Assembly: GCA_038049695.1 (NCBI GenBank)
Contig: CP142456.1
Span: forward strand, 81,756,422 to 81,820,421
Direction: 5' to 3'
DNA: 64,000 nt
Source: Cinnamomum chago
Lineage: Eukaryota > Streptophyta > Magnoliopsida > Laurales > Lauraceae
Below, in pieces: positions 24,470 through 35,961 of this stretch. How positions within the stretch are numbered: the first letter of the stretch is position 1; each line of letters opens with the position of its first letter. Below the pieces are notes generated by a model, which was given only the letters and a program-made list of their open reading frames with translations, made no database searches and was not told the origin of the DNA. The translations under genes were made by a program, and so were the position numbers.

Positions 24470-24643
24470 TTATAGCTCTAAGGGGTAGTTCAGTTGTCCT
24501 GGAACCACGGTTTGTATCTGGAGGTTGTAGGTTCGAAACTTCACTACCACACTGAGACTACGGGGGAGTTCACTCGGCTTACCTCTGGGCCCGGAGGGAT
24601 TAGTCATTGGAAACCCTCCAATTTAAAAAAATAAAATAAAATT
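24470..24643 (+). mobile_element. tRNA-derived SINE, unit 2
   Basis: This is the duplicate of the SINE at 5490-5669. It has the same A-box-like (GGGGTAGTTCAGTTG) and B-box-like (GGTTGTAGGTTCGAA) segments, now slightly mutated, and a shorter A-rich tail. The flanking duplication is 24455-24469 and 24644-24658, with one mismatch. Confidence 0.7.
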
Positions 24644-26349
24644 TAGAGATAATTCTATGAATAACAAAGACGAGTATCCTACGCATGCTTTATATGATTA
24701 CTAATTTGAGAGGTTGGAGGTTTTGGTTGATGATGAACCGCACCCTTTGGACATCCAATTTGACTTTAATGGTATCATAAGAAACTAAGAAGCGTGAGAT
24801 TCCAGAGGCTTACTTGTCAGACTGAAATTTCATGTTCTGGCCACTTTGAAAAATATATGGAACCCAAGAACAAATAATGGAATGAGCACAGCAACCCAAA
24901 GGATGTTGACATGAGTACTCCAAATAAGCAGACCGACACGTCAAGCATTTGTTTTCCTCGCATCACTTGTGCCCAGTGAAGGACACCCACCAAATTATCA
25001 AGTATGATATCAAATATATACCTCGGCTCGAGCCGAGGATAAGGGCGCCCACTCAGTAGCTTGGGCCCACCTAGGGACCTAGATGGGAGTGGTGATGGAG
25101 GATTTGAAGGACACACAGGGGCCTTCCTCTCTAAAAAAAATCAGTCATATCTTTAATATCTATCATCTCTATTTGGGACACAAAATTTTAACGATAAATA
25201 GTCCATTCGGATGGGTGTCATTCGATCCAACGGTCCAATTTAATCAGATGGGGCCAAATTTTGGTGGACACATGCAATTTAAGAGACCCCCGGAATGCGG
25301 TCCATTTGGATGGACAGAACAGTGGGCCCCACCTTAGGCAGAGGACAACCCTCTACTTGCCGAACCTGACCCAAATCACATCGAATCGAATTAAAATGAC
25401 GTGAATCGACCCACCCCCAGTTGCCAATGTCTTCCAAATGGACAATGAGTCCAATTAAAAAAAATTGTTGGAGGCTTTCCAACTCCTATAATGATTAGAG
25501 ATCGATCGGGTCAGGTCATAAAATAGGGTCTATTATTTATTTATGGGCATCCATTTGTTGACTTGGGCTGATTGATTGAGGCAATTGAAGCTTTTGGACC
25601 CTGGCAGAAAGAGTTCTCCTTCTCCATGGCAAACAAGAGAGCCTAGAACAAAAGGTATAATATTGTATTCACCAAGATAACATAAACAAATACGAGTGAG
25701 AAGGCAAAGTCATCTATGGCGTTTGGAATTTGAGGACTTTCAACTTTAGAATTGGGAGGCAGCTAGCACCTGTCTAAATATGACACCCCTCAAAACGGTC
25801 CTCCAAGTTAGATTCACAAATATTCATTGGCCTTTGGATATCTTGAAAGCTAGATGTATGAGAATTGGGAGAATTATGTAGTTAAAAAAACCTCTTGAAT
25901 ATATGAAAAGCTTGCAAATCAAATTAAAAATTCAAAACAAGCAAGGAGAAGACACCCACACACAAGAGGACGGAAGATCCGTACATGCAAAGTGAGAACA
26001 TCCACATTCATAAGGAGAAAAGACTTGAACATGCAAGGAGGGAGAGACCCAAGGTTCAATCGCTGATCGGCTGGGTGAAAGGTGGGTTTCTGAAACGTAT
26101 ATCTAATGTATTGGACCAAGTCCATACACATATCTAACCGTACACGTAATTAACTTGTAGACCCGATTGGAGTACGACCCAACTCAAAGCAAAGAATATT
26201 ATTATACATTTCTTCAATTTAATAATATATTATTATCAGCTTTGTTCAGGTGAGAATTGTTCTCACAGAGTCACCATAAGAACTTTTTGTGGGGCATAAA
26301 AGTTGATTTCATCTGGGATGAGATAAGAGGGGTGGAAAGAACTATATGG

Positions 26350-26554
26350 CACTACACCAAAAATCGAAAATTGGAACGGAAAAGCGTTCCTAATCCTCCC
26401 GTTCCTAATTCGTTAAACCGTTCCAATTTCCGTTCCAATTTGGTACCAACCGTTCCTAATCCAAATTGGAACGGAAATTGGAACGGTTTAACGGATTAGG
26501 AACGGGAGGATTAGGAACGCTTTTCCGTTCCAATTTCCGATTTTTGGTGTAGTG
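26350..26554. mobile_element. Foldback CACTA-type MITE, unit 2 only
   Basis: The 205-bp insertion starts CACTACACCAAAAATCG and ends CGATTTTTGGTGTAGTG, flanked by the 3-bp duplication TGG (26347-26349 and 26555-26557). The whole element is a near-perfect palindrome centred near 26452 (GGTACC), with repeated GGAACG and GTTCC motifs. Unit 1 has the empty site ACTATATGGGACC near 7371. The termini and 3-bp duplication fit the CACTA superfamily. Confidence 0.85.
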
Positions 26555-27927
26555 TGGGACCACCCCACGTACCTAATTTAACATCAATCACATGCACCTA
26601 GCCCCTTAATCCATTGCCTACAAGTTTAATAAATTCATATTAAAAAAAAAAAAAAAACCTTTCATCAAGCTGTCTAGTCCATTCAATGGGTGCCAAACTT
26701 TGGGATTGGTGACTATCAAGGAAAAGTCTAAGTTTGTGTACAGCTTGAATGGATTGCTGGTGGGCCACACCAATAGTTCTCACGGAAGTATGCTAAGAAC
26801 TGATTCTCGTCTTAATATTTTCATACTATTATATTGAGAAAGAAATTGTAAGCTTGCACTTTTCCCTGTAGGAGAATATTCTCCTTATCATATTTATACA
26901 TACAAAAATCCGATTTGTAGATTTAATTGGGTTAAAAAAAAAAGGGGTCTATATCCATGGGCATCCCCAAGTTTGACTTGGGCCCGAGCCAAGTGGAGCT
27001 TTTGGACACATGAAAATCAGTGGGCCTATGAAAAAAAGTTGGATGAAATGAGCAAGGTGTGCATGGGCAGCAAACTGTTTTCCAGTTCTGTTGGTTTGAA
27101 AAAAAGTACATTGTATTCACCAAGATAACAAAACAAACACTTGCAATAAGAGTAAAGTCAGCTATGGCCTTTTGACACTAAAATTTGGAGGCAGCATCAG
27201 TCAAAACATAGACCTCAAGTTTATCTGCTGAACTTGTTTGCCCATGTATTTAGCTGACATAAATCCTTGTTCGGTTACAGGATTGTTAAGAATTATTGTT
27301 TAGAGGTATCAAACTCCCTCAAAACTGTCTTCCAAGTTGGGTCGACTAATCTTCATTGGCCTCTGAATATTTTGAAAGTTAGATTTATGAAAATTTGGAG
27401 AATTTTGAAAGGAAACAAATCTCCTCAATATCTAAAGAGTTTGCAAGCTAAACAAAAATCTTATTAGAAAGTGTAGTAGACAACTAATGCTCCAATGGGA
27501 ATATTTTTTATAAGAGATTCTTACAAACAAGTAAGGTTTTTAATCTTTACAAGCAAGAACTTTTTAGTGCTCATTTGATACTTTATTAGATTAGTAAAAG
27601 TCAAGTAAAGCATCTAATTTTTAGACAAGGGGTCATATAAATGTACTTTAATTCAAAATTCCCTTTATCTTTACTTTTTTAAATTAAAAAATCAACCCCC
27701 ATTTTTCACTAAAAGACAAAAGGCTCCACTTTTCTATACAAAAGGTAAAAAAGATCTCATACCAAACAAATAAAAATAAAGTACCATTATCACCTCATTA
27801 TATTTTATCCTCTTTTAATTTGATGTTTTACTAGTTTATGCACTTTATTTTATATGTAAAATTACCAAATGAGTCTAGGAGTCAGGCATATTTATGCAAG
27901 ATCATGCAAATCCTACCTTTTTATTCA

Positions 27928-28861
27928 AGGGCTGTTTGGCAAGTCTATAACTCGACCTCTGTTTCTCTTATTAAGGTTTAAAATAGATATTTAGACATTA
28001 AGACTGTTTGGATGGTACAAGTAGGTATCTTTTTTAAACATACAAAAAGACATTTTATGTCTATACGAAGAAGACCCAAAACCTATCATTTTTCAGACAG
28101 ATGTATTCATCTAAAGCGGGGAGATGTGATGCTACAATGCTCATTGAAGTCGGTCCGTGTTTTTGTAATTTTTTTTTTTGAAATTATGGGCCCCTAGGTG
28201 AAAACCCAAACCATTGTATGTCTTAATAACCTCAATAACGGCTATGACATCAAATTTTAATCGTTGATGTTACACAAATCACAAGATACTCTCAAAGAGA
28301 TGTAAACCATTGGATCTACATTTCTAACATTTTGTGGGACCCTCTATCAAGATCAAAACCGTTGATCCTCTTCATAAGCCCAAGAACAATTATAGGATCA
28401 AATTTCAGCCTTTGATTCCTTGAGAATCTCGAGAAAATCATACAAAATCATGGACCGTTGATATCAATGCTTTAAAACTAACGGGGTTTCACGTAATGAA
28501 ACCTAGTTTTTTTTTTCTTTTTAATTGTGGGGTTCTCAGCTTCCATCAAAACTGTTGGTTCTCTCCATTATGTTAAGAAAGACTATGGTATGAAAACTGA
28601 ATCGTTGATTCTTTGTCAATCTCGAGATATTTGTGAAAAATTATGAGCCATATGATCTGAATTTCTTCATTTTATGGCCATGAATATCAAGATCTGAACC
28701 GTTGATCATTTTCCTAAGCCCAACAACATTCTAAAAAGTCTAATGTGAAATGGTCTTACCAAACTGTCTAAATGTAAAACGTCTATTTTCTACAGATCTA
28801 TTCTACACAGATCTATTATTCACATGTCCGTTCATACCGATAAGATTTGCCAAACTGGGCC
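27928..28861. mobile_element. Non-autonomous Harbinger-like element, unit 2
   Basis: This is the uninterrupted 934-bp duplicate of the element at 9090-14226, flanked by TCA at 27925-27927 and 28862-28864. It retains the empty insertion site of the 4.08-kb solo LTR (GTCTAAATGTAAAACG near 28765). About 150 bp around the 38-bp tandem repeat of the unit-1 copy are missing here. Confidence 0.5.
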
Positions 28862-30032
28862 TCAATTTGTTACAATATGTTATTCATAATTTCATATAAA
28901 GATGGAAAAAGAGAAACTAATACTCATCATTTGAGTGGAAAATCATGTTTATGGACATCTCATAACCACATAAAAGAAAGTACTTGCAGGGTTGGTTCGT
29001 ATAACCATGCTTTCGCAAAGAAGGCAAGGAAAAGTGGGAAGCTTTCAGCAGAAAAAAATCGCTTTTGTTTGGTACAACCGCTTGTATGCAACAAAAAAAA
29101 TACAAAAAATGGCCATGATTTTCCACGATTCCGCTCAAAAGCGTTTCCAATGGGGACGGAAAAGAATTAGTTTTTTTTTTCCTGTATAATTAAGGAGGTG
29201 CAACTTGTTGTTTGCCGAGCCCTAGATTAGTACGGGCATTTACTAATGTAAACGATAATATAAACCCACCTATATGATTACATCTCGTTTAAATCTTCGG
29301 TAGGTAGGCTAACAATTGGGTTCCACCGTGAATCCATCATACATCTCCTCGGTCCAAGCTTCAAAGGACAACTCTAATTGAATTGAAATTTTTATCCCAA
29401 AGCTAATACATGAAATACATTAGCTTTAAACTGATTGGATGTCGGATTATGATGATCTAGTTTTAGGCATGGACTTGCAATCGAGGATTTATTTATTTAT
29501 TTATTGTTGGATTAAGAGGTTCTATAATTGTAAAAAAAAAAGCCTCAAAAATAATGTTCTTGGATTTGGAGAATCTCCAATTCTCGGAATGCATCTTAAT
29601 TAGGAAAGATTAAGTGGGAAGAGTGGTCCATATTAGGAGACCTAAACTCTCTTGTGTAAATAATCCTACTTTGGAAAGACATAATTCGTTAGAAGACATT
29701 CTATATATGTACTACAAATACTTCAGTAAACAATCCTAATTTGTGGATAATTCTCCTAATTCCACTTGATAACATTCAAATCCCACCATAATCCTGAGAT
29801 TGGAGTGAAGATTAACATTAGCTTTAGTGGGGCCCACTTCACGGTGTTCCAAATATGGAAACCAATTAACCTCTTTCAGAAAAGAATCCTAGTTTAAAAG
29901 ACTTTCTGTGTTTGACTCCATGCCATCTGATATCATCTTGCTCTCTCCTCTCTCCTCTCTCCTCTCTCCTCTTAGACTGATCAATATTCAACCAATCAAC
30001 TACAACACAATTCAGATTATACGGAGACAAAG

Positions 30033-31271
30033 ATGGAAAGAAAAACAACAATACAAGATCTGGGTGACGATCTTATGGTGGAGATTATTAGTTGGTTGCC
30101 ACTTAAATCCATTGTGCTATGCCTTGGTGTCTGTAAACAATGGCAATCTCTCATCAGTGATGGCCCATTCTCCCTCGCCAACACCATCAACGTTGCTCAT
30201 CTTCACTACGATGACACATACATATGCCATCGAAGATGCCAAAGAGGAGGAGGAATACAAGATTCAGAGCTTCCCTTCTCTATTAAATCTTTAGACAAAA
30301 GTATGTTTGCTCATGTTTATGATTGTGGGGTTTTCGCCGGTTCTCCAATTTATGATTATGGGATTTTTGCCACGTGCAATGGATTGCTCATCTATGGTGT
30401 TTTCATCAAATCAACAAAAGAGCTGCATAAGTGCTACATCTCCAATCCATGGACCAGAGAGTATGTTCCTTTTGAGAAACCATCCTACCCAAGACCAATT
30501 GCTGGATGGGGACTCGCCTTCGAAAACAACCCCATCAATTCAAATTCAAGGAATACCAAGAGCAGCAACAACAATGCAGCCTTGTACAAAATTGTGGTCG
30601 TGCATTATAAATTTGAAGACAACACTTACTTATTCGAGGTCCGTTCATCAGATAAAAATAGGTGGCGATTGATTCAGTCGGCCATAAAATTCTGTTATCT
30701 GCGGTTAAACAACAATGCCTTTTATTGCAGGCGAGTCTTGTATTGGCAGTGCTGCGAGAAGCAGGCTCTCATGTTCAATTTGGAAACAGAAACCCCTGAC
30801 TACTTGGAACTTCCAAGGGACGCCGACAACGACCATGCAACGGCACACTCGTTCCTCAAAAGCAAGTTGGTGGAGTGTCATGGGCAGCTACACTGCATTC
30901 GAATAAGCTCCGGTGGCAGCAGATTAAGTATTTGGAAGATGTCGACAACGTCGATGAGCGATGGATGGTTGATATTGCATAATGTAGACCTAAGAGGAGC
31001 AATGGAGAGAAGTTTGGATGTTTTAGATCCAGAGCATGAGATAAAGATTAATAACTTACTGCTTGCTTTCAGTCCTATAGACATGAATTGCGAAGGAGAT
31101 GATAAAGTTCTCCTGGACTGTGTTTTTTTCTTAGAGTACTGTAATTACTGCATGATTGTATCATATGATCTGAAGAGGGCTGCGTTTGAGTTAATATTCA
31201 AGAGAGACCCTTGTCGGGAGGTAAAGTTCTTTCGATATACTCCGACTAACAAGAGCATCTCTGAGAGGTAA
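30033..31271 (+). CDS. F-box protein, unit 2 (tandem duplicate)
   Basis: This is an intact, intronless gene of 412 codons with the same architecture as 15363-16613: an N-terminal F-box (DLGDDLMVEIISWLPLKS) and an F-box-associated C-terminal half. The upstream ATG of the unit-1 copy is ACG here, fixing the start at the second ATG. By hand alignment 16 nucleotides differ from the sister gene over the shared coding length, 14 of them changing the protein. These include a cluster FIKSTKELHK versus FIRLTKELRE. The flanking DNA is also duplicated, so promoter regions are similar. It is presumably an SCF-ligase substrate receptor with unknown target. Confidence 0.85.
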   Translation: MERKTTIQDLGDDLMVEIISWLPLKSIVLCLGVCKQWQSLISDGPFSLANTINVAHLHYDDTYICHRRCQRGGGIQDSELPFSIKSLDKSMFAHVYDCGVFAGSPIYDYGIFATCNGLLIYGVFIKSTKELHKCYISNPWTREYVPFEKPSYPRPIAGWGLAFENNPINSNSRNTKSSNNNAALYKIVVVHYKFEDNTYLFEVRSSDKNRWRLIQSAIKFCYLRLNNNAFYCRRVLYWQCCEKQALMFNLETETPDYLELPRDADNDHATAHSFLKSKLVECHGQLHCIRISSGGSRLSIWKMSTTSMSDGWLILHNVDLRGAMERSLDVLDPEHEIKINNLLLAFSPIDMNCEGDDKVLLDCVFFLEYCNYCMIVSYDLKRAAFELIFKRDPCREVKFFRYTPTNKSISER

Positions 31272-33494
31272 ACATGTTATGTTGGTTGTTCCTTGGTTTT
31301 TAGAATTTTAGTTTTTGAACATTGTTCCCAACAATACAGATTTATGTATTGTGTTGTGGTGGTTAGAGTTGATTTTTAAAAGCTCCATGAAGTGAGAGGT
31401 TGTGAGTTTGAATTGTATTAGCTATAATAGTTTAGTTATCAGAAAGGGGTAGAGATTTATGTGAGCTTCTTTTTTCAGGTTTTTTTCTATAAAGGATCTT
31501 CGTAATGAGACGGAGAAAATTAAAGATGAAACATGTATAGAAACAAAACCTTAACATGTATAGAAACAAAACCTTAACACCCCACGTGTGCGTTTGTATG
31601 ACAAGAGGATTCCCTAACCGGAGGAAAAGGGAAAAGGCACTTACCTAATTCCATGCATCCCCTTGGAATCCTCATGCTACACAAACGCACACTCAGGGAA
31701 CCTTTAGTAAGGAGTAACTCTTTTTGTCCTTTGAACGCTAGAAATTTTCCACAGTATGGGCTTCATTTTGTTATTCTAAACTAGTGAGAGAGAGAACCAC
31801 ATGCCTTTTTCATTGTTGATTTTAATTTTAGAGGCCCCCTTTTTGGCGAGCTTCTTAATCAATTTGAACTTCAAAATTTATGGCCTCTTTGTTTGCATAA
31901 AATACATGTCAATTGAATACCTAAGAGTTCAGGGTGAAATGAGCTCCACCGATGTGTTATTAAGGAGATCATGAGCGGCTATTAAGGAGATCATGAGCGG
32001 CTGAAAGACATGAGTTCATGCACTATGAATTTGCCCTAGCCAAGGACTTGAGCGAATTGGCAGAAGCTTGGAGGTTGTGTCCTTTCAGAGGGGTTGGCCT
32101 AATCCTATGAATACTGATTCATTTCTCTATTCTTTGGTTGTTTTGGAAGGAAAAGAATAATAGAATCTTCAACTGCAAGTCAAAGGATACGAAAAATATT
32201 ATTTTCACGATTATTCTTAAAATAGCTAAATGGGCGGGTATTAAAAAAAGAGTTGGAGCACTTGAACATGAATAATATCTTAAATAATTTGGAAGCTTGT
32301 TTGAGAAATTGATGCATTAAGAAGAGACCTTTAGTCACTTTGTCTCTCCCCTCTTTTAATATTCTTAAATTTAATGTGGATAATGGGGCAATAGGAAAGC
32401 CAAGGCCTGTAGGTATAGATGACTAGGGATGGCAAAGGGGCGGGACGGGGGCGGAATTGGGTTGCCCCATCCCCGCCCCGCCCCGCAATTCGATGTATGT
32501 CATTTACCCCGTCCCCGCCCCGACATGCCCCGCGGGGCCCCTCCCCGATGTGGTACAACCACAAACATAATAAATTAAATTTTGGATTGACTACAAAGAA
32601 AAAGGTAAATTCATTTATTTTACATGGTAAAAAGCACATGAATGATTCATCTATGTTGTCTCAATGCCTTTAATAATATTTTAAAAAAAACCCTCAACCA
32701 TGTTGACCTATTTACTCGAAACTCAGGCCCCTCTCAAAACATCAGTCTTCCTAGGGACCATGACGTTTTTCCCAAAATAGAATAAAAATATCTCCCCACA
32801 TAAATATTTTATAAGTGTGGGGCACTGTTAAATTGTTTAAATTTTTTAAAATTATCTAATATTAATATTATAAATTTTCCTTTTCCTAAAATTTTACCTA
32901 TTTAAAGTGAGATTTATTCTTATAAGATTTTCTTTAAGCACTTGAAGGCCACTAACATACACTTGAAAATATCATACATACTTTGAGACGTTCTTTATAA
33001 AAAAAGATAATATCTCTCTAAAATGTCATGAACTCCATCAATACATTGTTTCACTTCATTTCTAGTATTGAACTTCACCCACTAATAATGAGGTTGATTA
33101 CATATAATTAAAATTAGTATAATTTATAGTGTTGTTAGTATGATTAGAATCATATTAAGTTACTAACTATAATTTACCTTGCTATTTCTAATCATATAAG
33201 TTATTATAAGCGTATAGCATGATATATTTTGTAATGTTATATCAAATTAGTATAATTTATATTGTTATTAGTATGATTAGAATCATACCAATTATAATTT
33301 ACCTTGCTATCTCTAATCACATATGTTATTATAAGCTTAAAGCATGATCTATCATTCTATTATATTCGTTTTATTTAATATGATTTATCATGTCGCAATT
33401 TAACATTATATATGATTAAAGTCAAATAAGCTTAGATAGATTTTTTAACAACTTTAATTTCCACTACTAGAGATTTGAGCATTGGCGCATGAGA

Positions 33495-33585
33495 AGGCGG
33501 GCGACCGCCAGTGGCGGTCGCAAAAGGTCCATTAGCGACCGCCATAAGCGGCCGCAATAGGCCAAATGGCGGTCGCTAAAAGTCC
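33495..33585. repeat. Left subterminal repeats of the CACTA element
   Basis: Motifs GCGACCGCCAGTGGCGGTCGC, TAGCGACCGCCATAAGCGGCCGC and GGCGGTCGCTAAAAG lie within about 100 bp of the left end. CACTA elements have short subterminal repeats that bind the TNPA-type protein. Here each is an inverted pair around GGCGGTCGC. Confidence 0.75.
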
Positions 33586-33589
33586 CGTT

Positions 33590-33866
33590 TATTCATCCTC
33601 GCGCCAAGCCCTCTCTTTTCCTTCCCACTTCTTTTTCCACAGCTCCCGCGCTCTGCATTTCTGCTCCTTCTCCGCGCGTCCTTCTCCTTCTCTGCCTCAA
33701 TCGCTCACATCTCTCTCTCTCTCCCTCTCCCTTTCCTCTCTCTCTTTTCTCCCTCTCCCTCCCTTCTCTCTCTCTCTTCTCTCCCTGCGTTCAGTACCCT
33801 CTCTCTCTCTCTCTTCTCTGCCTGCGTTCAGGACCAGCAGCCAGCGCTGATCCTCCCTTCCCACTG

Positions 33867-33904
<38 letters not shown>

Positions 33905-34150
33905 CGTCCCTCACCTCACAGCTTCGTCTCCTTCGGCAGCTCTCTCTCTCTGCACGTCCCTCACCTCACGGCTTCGTCTCCTTCGGCAGCTCCCTCGCCA
34001 GCGCATCCTCACTATCTCTCTCTCTCCGGCCGGCATCCATCAGGTATTCATCACCTCACACGCACACAAGCCCTAAATCCCTAAATCCCTAAATCACTTT
34101 CTCTCTCTGCCTCTATCTCACACATCAAACCCTAAATCCCTAAACTTCTA
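33590..34150 (+). promoter_or_regulatory. CT-rich leader, probable 5' untranslated region of the transposase gene
   Basis: A long pyrimidine-rich stretch with a (TC)n run (33869-33901) is followed by a 40-bp segment duplicated at about 33903-33942 and 33953-33992 (CACGTCCCTCACCTCAC…). A possible first splice donor, ATCAG|GTATTC, lies near 34042. CCCTAAAT repeats and a telo-box AAACCCTAAA (34127-34136) follow. The 94-codon frame here is low-complexity and not a gene. This could be a captured host leader. Confidence 0.4.
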
Positions 34151-35922
34151 ACTCTATCCCTGATTTTTTTTTTTTAATTTTATCTTCTCATATTTCCATA
34201 TTTTTGTGATCTAATTTAAATGTGGTTTAGATGATCATACATGAATCTTATATTATGAATGTTTATGTGAGAGGCTGATGAGCAATGGCTTAACAAAAGC
34301 ACCTCTCATGCCTGAATTTATTTATGTTAAGAGGCCGATGAGCAATGGCTTAACAGAAGCACCTCTTATGCCTGATTTCAATATTTCACAGTGGAAGGGA
34401 CGTGGATCCAAGGAAGCATGGTATTTCATTCTTTATACAGAGAAATATAACATAACCCAGGTTGCAGTGTTGTGTCCATAGCTGCTTCATTCTTGGTAGT
34501 GTTACAGAAAGAAGTGTTGTTCTAAGGGCCCTCTTTGTATATTGAGCCACTAGTCGATAGGTGTTGATCCTCTGCTTTTTCAGTTTGATTAATTATAGTT
34601 GTCGTCTTTAGGTATTCTTTAATTTCCCATGTTTCTTCCTCCCTTACCCACACCTGTAGCTGTTTGTCTTGGTGGACAGGAGGTTGGCTATTGTTATATG
34701 ATAATTTTTTATATAACCTACTACATCAAGGGAATCATGTATCATAGACTTCTGGTATATGTGCAGCAGATTGCCTTTTCGCGATTTCAGTTTTAGCTGA
34801 TTTTACAGTGAAAGTTTTGTGTTAAAGCCTAAGGGCAAGATTGGTTGAGAGAATTGGGTGCAGTTGTGTAATTTAAATTATAATCTCATTTTATGTGATC
34901 TTGGTGCTTTTTTTTTTTTTTAGTCATTCATGTATCCACATTAAAGGTCCAAGGAAACTTCTTGGTATTTTTTTTATTCCTCCAGCGATTCTGCTTTTCC
35001 TCATAATCTGTCTTATTTATGTTGAACAGGATAATTGAACAACCATAGTCATCTGATTAATGGATCTATGCATGATTTTTATTATGAGTAACTTGTGGGT
35101 AACAAGTTCACTGCAAAGACAGACGGGTATTGGATCAAACCAACCCATTTTGTGGCCTTTAGAATGAACAGCCGGCTACACTTATTGCATGACTGGATCC
35201 TCATAAGCCCAACCAAATGGTAAATGAACTCTGAAATAGAATGGGTGAAGTGATGGAAAAGGAACCATCTTTTTTAAAAGTGAGATTTGTAGGGAAGACA
35301 GGCCCCCACTGGGGTTGTGAACATGGAAATTGAGTCACTTGATGTTTCATCTATGCAGCTGCTATCCATGTTTCTCAAACACAAGACAAAAGGTTATGGT
35401 GTTAGGGTGTTATGGTGAATGGTGTTGGTGCCGGTGCTACTCACCTCACAGAATGGAAGTTGTAAAGAGACTTAATAGGAAGAGGGGGTGAGGGAGAGTT
35501 GAATTTATAGGAGTGTTTGCCTTTTGTGCATGTGAGTGTGTGTGTGAGCATTGGGTTTTTTATTTTGGTTTAGGGGGTGGGTTTTGATGTGGGTCAACTC
35601 ATTGGATGGTGGTGGGAAGATTCATGGGTAGAGGTTCCATGTCTGTGTATGTGAGTGGGGTCCACCAAACAAGTTGATGTAATTCACATGACTGTGGACC
35701 TTGGATGTATGTAAGTGCATCCCCCCCGAGCTTTGTTGCTGGTGCTGACTTGTAGCATGGTCTCTCTGCTGTTTTTATCTTTTGTTTATCTTTTCTATCT
35801 TCAAATCCCCTCCCCCCACCCCCTACCACTCCTTTCTATTATTTGTAGGCTTTAATGTTCTAGATATGCTTTGAGTCCCTTCCAAGGGTGGGCTGGGGAT
35901 GGGCTTAGGGGCAATGTTCACT

Positions 35923-35961
<39 letters not shown>

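Noticed and set aside
33566-33850. 94-codon frame rich in Ser and Leu
   Set aside because: It is the translation of a CT microsatellite and leader; no real protein expected.
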